A stretch of DNA of 40,734 nucleotides from Bacteroidaceae bacterium (GTDB taxonomy: Bacteria; Bacteroidota; Bacteroidia; Bacteroidales; Bacteroidaceae): contig JAGAYH010000022.1 in NCBI GenBank assembly GCA_017940565.1, positions 1 through 40,734 of the forward strand, read 5' to 3'. Below the pieces are notes generated by a model. That model made no database searches and was not told the DNA's origin. It saw nothing but the letters and a program-made list of their open reading frames with translations. This document shows positions 32,693-39,766 of the stretch, in pieces. Each line of letters opens with the position of its first letter. Within the stretch, counting starts at the first letter, position 1. Made by a program: the position numbers and the translations under genes.

Positions 32693-33775
32693 CTAGTGGA
32701 TGATGACCATGGTGGCACCGAAGCCGTACTCGCGGAACGAGGCGTCCTGACTGGTGCATGACTTGTATTTCAGTTGCAGTTCGCGTAGCACGGCATTGCG
32801 CAGGGTGCCCTGTCCCTTGCCGTGGATGAAAATGAGTTTTTTGCCTTTGTGGTTGCGGTGCTCTTCCATCTTCTTCCGGAATACGTCGAGCTGGTATTCC
32901 AGAATGTCGGCCGGTGTCATGCCGCGTGTGGTGTCGAGCAGTTCGGCGGCGTGGAGGTCAATCACTTCCGGCTCGTCCTGCCGCGAGGGCTTCTTGGCAA
33001 TGGCGTGGATGTGGGGGCGGGCGGTGTCGTCTTCCTTGTCGTGACTGCCCATCAGGGCTTCGCGCAGGTCGCCGGCGTTGGCGAAGACCTGATGTTCCGG
33101 ACGGTCGTTGCGCACGAAGTGCCATGTGAGCACGCGTTCGTTGAAGAAGTCGTTGGGGGCGAAGGTGTGGAGTTTGTAGAACTTGGTCAGGTCGGGGCGC
33201 AACTCAACGCTGAGTGCCGGTTTCAGCCGGAAGGTGCGTTCCTCCTTATAAGCCGTCAGTTGCAGGCACACGTGCTGCAGGTCGTTGAGCACCTCGCGCC
33301 CGACTGTTTCCACGTACACTTTTGTGTTTGGCTCGGCCGTGCCGTGCTGGCGCACCATCCAGTTGCTGCCCTCGCCGCTGAGGTAAAGGTAGTCGAGACA
33401 GTAGTTGCTGTCGTTCACCAGATAGACTTCAAATTCCGTTTGACTCAGTGCTTCGATGGTTACTGGCACGAAGCAGAGGCATACGTTGAGGGCGTCGCCG
33501 CCGGTGCGCTCGGCGCTGAGGAAGGGTCTCTGCGGTTGAGGCTCTTCCTTCGGCCGGGTTTCGGCGGTCTTGGCCGGTTGGGGCCGGGGGGCTTCGCGTT
33601 TTGGGGGCGTAGCGGCCGGTGAGCCCTGTTCTTCCACTACCATGCATTCGCTGATGCGCACGGGGATGTCGAAACCGTCGGCGTCCTGCACCAGCACGAT
33701 GCCTTTGTCTTGGAATCCGGTGACCACGCCACCGCCTATCTCGTTGAGAAAACGAACCTTATCGCCTATTTTCAT
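32693..33775 (-). CDS. DUF2027/Smr domain protein
   Basis: This 360-residue cytoplasmic protein has an N-terminal small beta domain with MKIGDKVRFLNEIGGGVVTG (DUF2027 type), a proline- and glutamate-rich linker (about 55-90), a beta-rich middle domain, and a C-terminal Smr domain. The Smr motifs are DLH at residues 273-275 and HGKGQGTLR near 320-328, the same nucleic-acid-binding or nuclease signature as in MutS2. The family is common in Bacteroidetes and lacks the MutS ATPase part. A role in RNA or DNA cleavage, or in ribosome rescue, is possible by analogy but not shown. It has its own -7 box. Confidence 0.85.
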   Translation of the reverse strand: MKIGDKVRFLNEIGGGVVTGFQDKGIVLVQDADGFDIPVRISECMVVEEQGSPAATPPKREAPRPQPAKTAETRPKEEPQPQRPFLSAERTGGDALNVCLCFVPVTIEALSQTEFEVYLVNDSNYCLDYLYLSGEGSNWMVRQHGTAEPNTKVYVETVGREVLNDLQHVCLQLTAYKEERTFRLKPALSVELRPDLTKFYKLHTFAPNDFFNERVLTWHFVRNDRPEHQVFANAGDLREALMGSHDKEDDTARPHIHAIAKKPSRQDEPEVIDLHAAELLDTTRGMTPADILEYQLDVFRKKMEEHRNHKGKKLIFIHGKGQGTLRNAVLRELQLKYKSCTSQDASFREYGFGATMVIIH

Positions 33776-33798
33776 CGTTTCATTCGGTTTTTACACTG

Positions 33799-33806
33799 CA
33801 AAATTA
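33799..33806 (-). promoter_or_regulatory. -7 promoter box for the Smr gene
   Basis: TAATTTTG on the minus strand fits TAnnTTTG and lies 23 bp upstream of the ATG at 33775. Confidence 0.5.
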
Positions 33807-33903
33807 CGAATAAACGGCCGCAGAACAAGGAAAGCGGTGGGGTTTTCTTGCCTTTGCCCCTGCCGTGGGGCGGGAAGAAATCCGGATAGCCATTCCCTCG
33901 CGC

Positions 33904-33981
33904 CGAAAACGGCGTTGGTTTTGTCTAAATCGGATTTGGTCGCGCCGAAAACGGATTTAGTTGCGCCCACGACCGTAAAAC
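33904..33981. repeat. 21-bp phased palindromic-site array (element F)
   Basis: Sites at 33904-33918 (CGAAAACGGCGTTGG), 33925-33939 (CTAAATCGGATTTGG) and 33946-33960 (CGAAAACGGATTTAG) have 6-bp spacers. A degenerate fourth site (CCACGACCGTAAAAC) is at 33967-33981. All steps are 21 bp. The array lies upstream of both the Smr gene and rpoD. Confidence 0.82.
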
Positions 33982-34090
33982 TTGGCAAGAATTGACTCCG
34001 TGGGTTGCCAAAATGGGCCATAGATGGGTGCCGGGATGAAATGATTTTAATTTTTTCTGTTCAGAAAGCCCGAAAAAGGTGGTTCCCGGA

Positions 34091-34121
34091 TTGAAAATTG
34101 AAAAATAAATTTGTAATTTTG
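34091..34121 (+). promoter_or_regulatory. Promoter for rpoD
   Basis: A -33 TTG at 34091-34093 and a -7 TAATTTTG at 34114-34121 are 20 bp apart. This is the form recognised by the same primary sigma factor, so autoregulation by ordinary housekeeping transcription is likely. The start codon at 34172 is 50 bp downstream. Confidence 0.6.
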
Positions 34122-34171
34122 CATCTCGCGCCCGTGTGTACTGGCGCGAAAAGGCAAATAAACGAAGTTAT

Positions 34172-35029
34172 ATGCGTCAACTTAAAATCAACAAAAGTAT
34201 TACAAACCGTCAGAGCGCCGCTCTCGACAAGTACCTGGTGGAAATAGGCCGCGAGGAACTCATTACGACCGACCAGGAAGTGGAGCTCGCCCAGCGCATC
34301 CACAAAGGCGACCAGAAAGCCCTCGACAAACTGACGAAGGCCAACCTGCGCTTTGTGGTCAGTGTGGCCAAGCAGTATCAGAACCAGGGACTCGCTCTGA
34401 ACGATTTGATTGACGAAGGTAACGTGGGATTGATCAAAGCCGCCCAGAAGTTTGACGAAACGCGAGGCTTCAAATTCATCTCCTATGCCGTGTGGTGGAT
34501 ACGCCAGAGCATTCTGCAGGCCATTTCGGAACAGAGCCGTATTGTCCGGATGCCGCTGAATCAAGTGGGATTCCAAAGTAAGTTGAGTAAGGCAAGAGTG
34601 GATTTTGAACAGAAGTACCAGCGTCGTCCTTCAGTACAGGAGCTGGCCGAACTGATGGAAGTTCCCGAAGACAAGATTGCCGAGGCCATGGGTGCCAACG
34701 GCAAGAAAGTGAGTGTGGACGCCCCCTTCCAAAACGACGAGTCGAGCGCCATGATTGACGTGATGACCGACGAAGACGCCCCCACCACCGACAACAGCAT
34801 GGAGCAGGAATCGCTCTCGAACGACCTGGAAGCCGCCTTGAGCCTCTTGTCGGACCGCGAACAGGTGGTGCTGAAGATGCTCTTCGGCATCGGTCACCCC
34901 GAAATGACCGCCGAGGAAGTGGCCAATTCGCTCAACCTGACCCGTGAACGCGTGCGCCAGATTAAGGAGCGCGCCTTGAAACGGTTGCGCGAGAATGAAT
35001 CCATCGACATGCTTAAGAAGTATTTCTAA
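34172..35029 (+). CDS. rpoD: Primary RNA polymerase sigma factor (RpoD/SigA, Bacteroidetes short form)
   Basis: This 285-residue sigma-70 factor lacks the long region 1.1, as is normal for the Bacteroidetes primary sigma. Region 1.2 is near residues 13-45, region 2 contains DLIDEGNVGLIKAAQKFDETRG and FKFISYAVWWIRQSI, region 3 follows, and region 4 has the HTH with MTAEEVANSLNLTRERVRQIK. It directs transcription from the TTTG/TAnnTTTG promoters seen across this window. The start at 34172 (MRQLKINKSITNRQS) is preferred to the in-frame ATG at 34136, because the promoter -7 box ends at 34121 and 34136 would give almost no leader. Confidence 0.95.
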   Translation: MRQLKINKSITNRQSAALDKYLVEIGREELITTDQEVELAQRIHKGDQKALDKLTKANLRFVVSVAKQYQNQGLALNDLIDEGNVGLIKAAQKFDETRGFKFISYAVWWIRQSILQAISEQSRIVRMPLNQVGFQSKLSKARVDFEQKYQRRPSVQELAELMEVPEDKIAEAMGANGKKVSVDAPFQNDESSAMIDVMTDEDAPTTDNSMEQESLSNDLEAALSLLSDREQVVLKMLFGIGHPEMTAEEVANSLNLTRERVRQIKERALKRLRENESIDMLKKYF

Positions 35030-35076
35030 TCCGCCCACGCATCGTCCGAACCACATTTTTTGAGGAAAGAATAAGC

Positions 35077-35107
35077 AAAGCCTGTGACCACTGCGGTCGC
35101 AGGCTTT
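35077..35107 (+). terminator. Rho-independent terminator of rpoD
   Basis: A 13-bp stem (AAAGCCTGTGACC with GGTCGCAGGCTTT, including one G-T pair) has a 5-nt loop and is followed by a run of six T. It lies 48 bp after the rpoD stop. Confidence 0.85.
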
Positions 35108-35146
35108 TTTCTTGCCCTCTTTCGCACGTACACCGTAATAAAAGTG

Positions 35147-35154
35147 TACTTTTG
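35147..35154 (+). promoter_or_regulatory. -7 promoter box for queA
   Basis: TACTTTTG fits TAnnTTTG and ends 25 bp before ATG 35179. It overlaps the in-frame ATG at 35152, which excludes that codon as a start. Confidence 0.55.
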
Positions 35155-35178
35155 CAGTCGCAAAACAAACATGCTGCC

Positions 35179-36399
35179 ATGACGTGCGACCCCAGACATA
35201 TCCGCATTGACGACTACGACTACACGTTGCCCGAGGAGCGTATAGCGCGCTACCCCGTGCCCGGCCGCGACGGCTCGAAACTGCTCGTTTACCGCCAGGG
35301 CGAAGTGTTCCACCGTCCCTTCACCGACTTGCCCGAACTGTTGCCGGCCGACAGCCTGATGGTGTTCAATAACACCAAGGTCATACAGGCCCGTCTCCAC
35401 TTCCGCAAGGACACAGGCGCGCTCATCGAAATATTCTGTCTCGAACCCCACTTGCCGCGCGAATACCAGCAAAACTTCGACAGCCGCGGCCAGTGCGAAT
35501 GGGTCTGTCTGGTGGGCAACCGCAAGAAGTGGAAACAGGGAGCGTTGGAACGCGTCATCTCCCGTGACGGCGGCGACGTGACGCTACGTGCCGAAATCGT
35601 GGGACCGCTGCAGTCGGGCGAAGTGGTACGTTTCACGTGGGATAACCCGACGCTGAGTTTCGCCGAAGTGCTCGAAGCCGTGGGCGAACTGCCCATACCG
35701 CCCTACCTGAACCGCGACACCGAGGAACAGGACAAGGAAACCTACCAGACCGTTTACTCAAAAATCGAGGGCAGTGTGGCTGCCCCGACGGCCGGACTTC
35801 ACTTCACCGAACGAGTCTTTGAGGCATTACGGCAGCGTGGCATCGTTTGCGATGAAATCACCCTCCACGTCGGCGCCGGTACCTTCCGTCCCGTGAAGAG
35901 TGAGGAAATGGCAGGCCATGAGATGCATTCGGAATATATCTACGTCACCCGCGACAGCCTGCAGCGCCTCATTGACTTCCAAGGCCGCTGCACTGCCGTC
36001 GGCACCACCTCGGTGCGCACTCTGGAGTCCTTATATTATATAGGTATAAAACTTCTGCACCAGCCCGACCTCACCGAGGACCAGCTCCATGTGGACCAGT
36101 GGGAACCCTACGACACCGCCGCTCTCCCTACTACCTGCGAAGCCCTCAAGGCCATCGTCGGCTGGCTCGACCGCAACCGCCTCAGCGCGCTCCACACTTC
36201 CACGCAGATTATCATCGCCCCGGGCTACACATATCACGTCGTAGAGCGCATGGTCACCAATTTCCACATGCCCAAGAGCACCCTCCTGCTCCTTGTCTCC
36301 GCCTTCATCGGCAACGACTGGCGCCGCGCCTACGACTACGCCCTCAGCCACGGCTTCCGCTTCCTCAGCTACGGCGACAGCTCCCTGCTCATGCCATAA
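35179..36399 (+). CDS. queA: S-adenosylmethionine:tRNA ribosyltransferase-isomerase QueA
   Basis: QueA transfers and isomerises the ribosyl part of SAM onto 7-aminomethyl-7-deazaguanine in tRNA, giving epoxyqueuosine at wobble position 34. The 406-residue protein (start MTCDPRHIRIDDYDY) shows PEERIARYP, KLLVYRQGE, LMVFNNTKVIQARL, and the signature YQTVYSKIEGSVAAPTAGLHFTE. It has the HVGAGTFRPV and GYTYHVVERMVTNFHMPKSTLL segments. The length matches the longer Bacteroidetes QueA type. ATG 35179 is preferred because an in-frame ATG at 35152 overlaps the -7 promoter box. The Nudix gene follows after 31 bp. Confidence 0.95.
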   Translation: MTCDPRHIRIDDYDYTLPEERIARYPVPGRDGSKLLVYRQGEVFHRPFTDLPELLPADSLMVFNNTKVIQARLHFRKDTGALIEIFCLEPHLPREYQQNFDSRGQCEWVCLVGNRKKWKQGALERVISRDGGDVTLRAEIVGPLQSGEVVRFTWDNPTLSFAEVLEAVGELPIPPYLNRDTEEQDKETYQTVYSKIEGSVAAPTAGLHFTERVFEALRQRGIVCDEITLHVGAGTFRPVKSEEMAGHEMHSEYIYVTRDSLQRLIDFQGRCTAVGTTSVRTLESLYYIGIKLLHQPDLTEDQLHVDQWEPYDTAALPTTCEALKAIVGWLDRNRLSALHTSTQIIIAPGYTYHVVERMVTNFHMPKSTLLLLVSAFIGNDWRRAYDYALSHGFRFLSYGDSSLLMP

Positions 36400-36430
36400 T
36401 TCGCAACATTCATTCTTACCTCTTCATACT

Positions 36431-36949
36431 ATGATCGATTCCCTTGACGATATGCTCCCGCTGGTGGACGAGGCGGGCCATGTGACGGGCGCGGCCACGC
36501 GGCGCGAGTGCCACGGCGGCAGCCGGTGGCTTCATCCGGTGGTTCACCTGCATGTGTTCAATGCTGCGGGCGATGTGTATCTGCAGAAGCGGCCGGACTG
36601 GAAGGACATTCAGCCGGGCAAGTGGGACACGGCCTGCGGCGGCCATGTGGACTTGGGCGAGAGTGTGGAACAGGCCCTGCGGCGTGAGGTCAGGGAGGAG
36701 TTGGGCATCACGGACTACGAGCCGCGGCGTATTGCCCAATACGTCTATGATTCACGGCGTGAGCGCGAACTGGTCTTCGTCCACACGGCTGTTTACGACC
36801 AACCCATCCACCCCGATGCCACCGAGTTGGCCGGAGGCCGTTTTTGGTCGCGCACCGAAATCGCCGAAAACATCGGCCGGGGCGTCTTCACCCCCAATTT
36901 TGAAAGTGAATGGCGCGACATAGTCTTGCCCGCGGTGGATAAGCCATAA
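36431..36949 (+). CDS. Nudix hydrolase
   Basis: This protein of about 172 residues carries the Nudix box G-HVDLG-E-SVEQALR-REVREELGI, which binds the metal and hydrolyses nucleoside diphosphate-linked substrates. The N-terminal part (MLPLVDEAGHVTGAATRRECHGGSRWLHPVVHLHVFN) and the overall order resemble the Nudix subgroup related to isopentenyl diphosphate isomerase. Those extra isomerase residues cannot be confirmed, so a housekeeping pyrophosphatase is the safer reading. The start at 36431 is chosen because the upstream in-frame part is the translation of the queA end in another frame. It follows queA by 31 bp and may be co-transcribed. Confidence 0.88.
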   Translation: MIDSLDDMLPLVDEAGHVTGAATRRECHGGSRWLHPVVHLHVFNAAGDVYLQKRPDWKDIQPGKWDTACGGHVDLGESVEQALRREVREELGITDYEPRRIAQYVYDSRRERELVFVHTAVYDQPIHPDATELAGGRFWSRTEIAENIGRGVFTPNFESEWRDIVLPAVDKP

Positions 36950-37039
36950 GACGGAGCTCTCCGGTAAGGTGGGCTCCGCCGGTTTAATTGTTAAGAGTGT
37001 TAATGGCGTGCCCGTTTCCGATTTAACATTTTGGAGAGC

Positions 37040-37117
37040 AGAGGTGGGATTTCGGGGCGCAAAAGCGGCGTTTCAAAATTTTGAAACGGCGTTTCTGCAG
37101 GCTGAAACGGCGCTTCT
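37040..37117. repeat. 21-bp phased array, GC-rich subtype (element H)
   Basis: Sites begin at 37040 (AGAGGTGGGATTTCG), 37061 (AAAAGCGGCGTTTCA), 37082 (TGAAACGGCGTTTCT) and 37103 (TGAAACGGCGCTTCT). Steps are 21 bp with 6-bp spacers. About 42 of 50 bases from 37066 match element G from 30138. Confidence 0.85.
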
Positions 37118-37302
37118 TTTTTCGGGTTTCCAGACTATATGAATATCAGTCGTTTGGAAATTGTTAATATGAGGCTCGTGCTTTGGTGCTTTAATTGCGA
37201 ATTTCGTAATCATAAAGATTGGCTGGGCCGGACAGCCGGCCTGACTTGGACTTGGAACTTGTTTTTGTGGGTTGGGAGAGGGCCTATCGTAAAAACTATT
37301 TG

Positions 37303-37310
37303 TATTTTTG
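37303..37310 (+). promoter_or_regulatory. -7 promoter box for the phosphodiesterase gene
   Basis: TATTTTTG fits TAnnTTTG and lies 51 bp before the ATG at 37362. Confidence 0.5.
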
Positions 37311-37361
37311 CATGAAGGAATGCGTATGGATTGTGTAACTCTAAATATTAAATAAGGTATA

Positions 37362-38270
37362 ATGAAACGTATGATGATGTTGTTGGTCCTGGCGGTGCCG
37401 TTTGTGGTGGGCGGGGCCAAGATGAAGTTGCCGAAGAAGGCGCCGAAGCATATTGTGATGGTGGGCTTCGACGGCATGAGCGCACAGGGTGTGCGCGAGT
37501 CGGACGGGATGCCGTTTTACAAGTCGATGATGCGCCGCGGGGCGTACACGCTGAAGCGGCGTAGTGTGTTGCCGTCGTCGAGTGCGTGCAACTGGGCGTC
37601 GCTCTACATGGCGGCCGGTCCGGAGCAGCACGGCTATAACAAGTGGAACAGCCGGAAGCCGGATTTTCCGAGCGACACGCTGACGGAGCACGGATTCTTC
37701 CCCGACATTTATTATCTTATCAAGAAAGCGTATCCAGAGGCCAAAATCGGTCATTTCTACGAGTGGTCGGGCATACACTATGTGGTGGACACGTTGTGTG
37801 TGAGCCGGGACATGCAGTTTAATCATAAGGATGAGAAAAGCATGCAGGCGGTGCTGGACTATATTGTCAAGGAGCAGCCGATGATGACGAGCATTATTTT
37901 CGATTGTCCCGACCATCCCGGACACGACACGGGCTGGATGTCGTCGGAGTATATGGAAGCGCTGACGGAGATGGACGGTGTGCTGAAACGTATCTACGAA
38001 GCCGTGGAGCGTGCCGGCATGGCAGACGAGACCTTGTTCGTGCTGACGGCCGACCATGGCGGCAAGGACAAGGGTCACGGCGGCATATCGATGGAAGAGA
38101 TGGAGACCTGCCTGGTCTTCTGCGGCAAAGGTGTGCGCCCCGGAACGGTGATTACGGAAACATCGAACGTGACCGATGTGCCGGCCACGCTGGCCCATAT
38201 GTTGGGCCTGCAACGTCCACATGCCTGGATCGGGCGTCCGCTGCCGTCGGTGGTGGGTCGCAAGAAATGA
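37362..38270 (+). CDS. Exported type I phosphodiesterase/nucleotide pyrophosphatase family protein
   Basis: This 302-residue alkaline-phosphatase-superfamily enzyme has a short signal peptide (MKRMMMLLVLAVPFVVGGA). Metal-binding features are VGFDGMS near residue 32, DCPDHPGHDTGW with the D-xxx-H pair, and TADHGGKDKGHGG with the DH and H ligands. The nucleophile should be a Ser or Thr near SVLPSSSACNWASL, where several serines occur. Members cleave phosphodiesters such as nucleotide sugars or lipid head groups. The substrate is not clear. It is monocistronic with its own -7 box. Confidence 0.87.
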   Translation: MKRMMMLLVLAVPFVVGGAKMKLPKKAPKHIVMVGFDGMSAQGVRESDGMPFYKSMMRRGAYTLKRRSVLPSSSACNWASLYMAAGPEQHGYNKWNSRKPDFPSDTLTEHGFFPDIYYLIKKAYPEAKIGHFYEWSGIHYVVDTLCVSRDMQFNHKDEKSMQAVLDYIVKEQPMMTSIIFDCPDHPGHDTGWMSSEYMEALTEMDGVLKRIYEAVERAGMADETLFVLTADHGGKDKGHGGISMEEMETCLVFCGKGVRPGTVITETSNVTDVPATLAHMLGLQRPHAWIGRPLPSVVGRKK

Positions 38271-38320
38271 TAGGCTGAAGACGTCATTAAGGGTTATATC
38301 GGCCCCTTGTCAGTAATAAA

Positions 38321-38328
38321 TATATTTG
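38321..38328 (+). promoter_or_regulatory. Putative -7 promoter box for the ECF leader
   Basis: TATATTTG fits TAnnTTTG. A transcript from here would have a leader of about 205 nt before the ECF sigma gene, including two inverted repeats. No -33 element was convincing. Confidence 0.35.
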
Positions 38329-38336
38329 CCACGAAG

Positions 38337-38432
38337 ATGGACAGCATAAGAACGTCATTCGTGGAAATGAGCACATCTGTAAATTTGAGACGGGCGAGGA
38401 TGGGAACGGCACATCCTCGCCCGAACCGATAG
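38337..38432 (+). CDS. Possible 31-residue leader peptide
   Basis: A short open frame starts at ATG 38337, a few bases after the putative start of transcription, and ends at TAG 38430-38432. It encodes MDSIRTSFVEM then a basic tail with RARMGTAHPRP, the tail being the reading of the hairpin at 38392-38422. It could be chance or a leader peptide whose translation affects the hairpin. No homologue can be judged here. Confidence 0.2.
   Translation: MDSIRTSFVEMSTSVNLRRARMGTAHPRPNR
38392..38422 (+). promoter_or_regulatory. Strong hairpin in the ECF leader
   Basis: An 11-bp perfect stem GGGCGAGGATG/CATCCTCGCCC has a 9-nt loop and no T-run after it. A weaker inverted repeat CCACGAA/TTCGTGG lies at 38329-38364. 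It may be a regulatory RNA structure, or a terminator-like element for the gene upstream. Confidence 0.45.
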
Positions 38433-38540
38433 GTCAGGATGCCCTAAAAAAGATGCCATGAAACTGAAAAAAAGAGTTTGAAATAAAAAAAATCGCGTTT
38501 CCGCTTTACATTTTCTTCGTCTGAACTGTATTAAAAGCGT

Positions 38541-39032
38541 ATGACACGAAAAGATGTTGAAAGTCTGTTCAAGACACACTACACCGAGATGTATCATCTG
38601 GCGCTCACGCTGCTCTTCGACGAGGCCGAGAGCAAGGATGTGGTGAGCGAGGTGTTCGTCAGTCTGCTCAGTGGCCGCACCTTCGTGAGAGCAGACAAAG
38701 CGAGAGCCTTCCTGTTGGCGAGTGTGCGCCACCGCTGCCTGAACGTGTTGCAGCACAAGCAGGTGAAAGAACGCTTTGCGCGCCTGCTCACCGACGCCAG
38801 CGATACGCCTGTCAGTGACGATACGGTAGAGGAGCAAATGCAGGTGGAAGAACTGGTGCAGTACCTGCATGACAGCCTGCCGCCAATGAGCCGGGAGGTC
38901 TTCCGCCTGCGCTATCTGCAGGAGATGACCTGTCAGGAAGTGGCCGAGGCGCTGAATGTCAGCCGCCAGACCGTCCACACCCACCTGAAGCAGACATTGG
39001 AGAAAATCAAAGCGTATTTTAATTCAAACTAA
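38541..39032 (+). CDS. ECF-type RNA polymerase sigma factor (FecI-like)
   Basis: This 163-residue sigma-70 family protein has region 2 at about residues 5-70 (FKTHYTEMYHLALTLLFDEAESKDVVSEVFVSLL) and region 4 near 110-160 with the HTH MTCQEVAEALNVSRQTVHTHLK. Regions 1 and 3 are absent, as in all ECF factors. It precedes a membrane anti-sigma gene by 8 bp and a TonB-dependent receptor gene, the usual cassette in which the receptor senses a substrate and releases the sigma factor to boost receptor transcription. The leader upstream is long and structured. Confidence 0.92.
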   Translation: MTRKDVESLFKTHYTEMYHLALTLLFDEAESKDVVSEVFVSLLSGRTFVRADKARAFLLASVRHRCLNVLQHKQVKERFARLLTDASDTPVSDDTVEEQMQVEELVQYLHDSLPPMSREVFRLRYLQEMTCQEVAEALNVSRQTVHTHLKQTLEKIKAYFNSN

Positions 39033-39040
39033 AAAGCGAT

Positions 39041-39766
39041 ATGATGACAGAAGAACAGCGTATAGAGTGGCTTCTGGAATTGCAGGAGCACCCGGAACAA
39101 CTGACCGATGAGCAGTTGCAGCAGATACTCGCTGACGACGAGATGCGCCAGCTTGTAGAGCAGCTCGCTTTCACTAAACGAGCTATCAAGCAGAGCCAAC
39201 TGACGAACGACACCCCTGATGTAGATAACGAATGGGAGCAGTTTGCAGCTTCCCATGCCGAGGAACTGGACGCCCTCGACCGTTCGGCAGGGCTCGGCGA
39301 CGCATGCCAGAGCGAGCATGAGACCTCCGCCAAGCCCTTGATGATAAAACGTCTGTTCTCACATAGCAAGATAGCCGCCTCCTTCATCGGTGTGCTCTTG
39401 GCATCGGGCATTGCCTTTGCCACTATCCAGATAGTGCGTAACATCAAAACTTCCAAACCACAAACTGTCAAGACCGAGCAGGTTGCGACCGTTAGTCCGG
39501 CCGCATCTCTGCCAACCGACACTATCAAGGCAGACACCATCCCGTCTGAGCCTTGCGTCTTCAACAATGTGCCGCTTGAATCCATGCTCACGACGATTGC
39601 TGCTGCCCATGGCGTACAGGTGAAGTTTGAGAATGATGCGGTTCGCGAACTTCGTTTCCATTTCGTTTGGAAGCGTGAAGACAGCCTTGCCCGCGTAGTA
39701 GAGAAGCTGAATACTTTTGAGGCCGTGAATATCGCCCAAGAAGACAAAAAACTGGTGGTAAGATGA
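39041..39766 (+). CDS. Membrane anti-sigma factor with C-terminal STN-like (DUF4974-type) domain
   Basis: This 241-residue protein has an acidic, helical cytoplasmic part (1-105) that should bind the ECF sigma factor, one transmembrane segment at about 111-132 (IAASFIGVLLASGIAFATIQIV), a short Thr/Ser/Pro linker (about 133-170), and a C-terminal domain at about 171-241 (FNNVPLESMLTTIAAAHGVQVKF to NIAQEDKKLVV) of the DUF4974/STN kind. The usual FecR beta domain between membrane and DUF4974 seems to be missing. The stop overlaps the receptor start by 4 bp (ATGA), so the two are translationally coupled. Confidence 0.82.
   Translation: MMTEEQRIEWLLELQEHPEQLTDEQLQQILADDEMRQLVEQLAFTKRAIKQSQLTNDTPDVDNEWEQFAASHAEELDALDRSAGLGDACQSEHETSAKPLMIKRLFSHSKIAASFIGVLLASGIAFATIQIVRNIKTSKPQTVKTEQVATVSPAASLPTDTIKADTIPSEPCVFNNVPLESMLTTIAAAHGVQVKFENDAVRELRFHFVWKREDSLARVVEKLNTFEAVNIAQEDKKLVVR

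Larger units (their letters stand above)
33776..34171. other. Divergent control region between the Smr gene and rpoD
   Basis: The 396-bp gap contains the minus promoter box at 33799-33806, the 21-bp array at 33904-33981 and the rpoD promoter at 34091-34121. No supported coding sequence was found. Confidence 0.7.
36950..37361. other. Intergenic region between the Nudix and phosphodiesterase genes
   Basis: The 412-bp gap has no supported gene. It contains a weak hairpin just after the Nudix stop (CGGAGC 36952-36957 with GCTCCG 36973-36978), the GC-rich 21-bp array at 37040-37117, and the promoter box at 37303-37310. The single sequence CCGTTTCCGATTTAA near 37012-37026 resembles one array site. 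Confidence 0.65.

Noticed and set aside
33904-33981. The 21-bp arrays as coding heptapeptide repeats
   Set aside because: 21 bp is seven codons, and one strand reads TKSVFGA, TKSDLDK, TNAVFGA at this locus and similar heptapeptides at 12328-12384 and 18765-18821. But there is no shared start, no common open frame and no ORF with neighbours, and the sites occur in both orientations with palindromic symmetry. A DNA-level function fits better.
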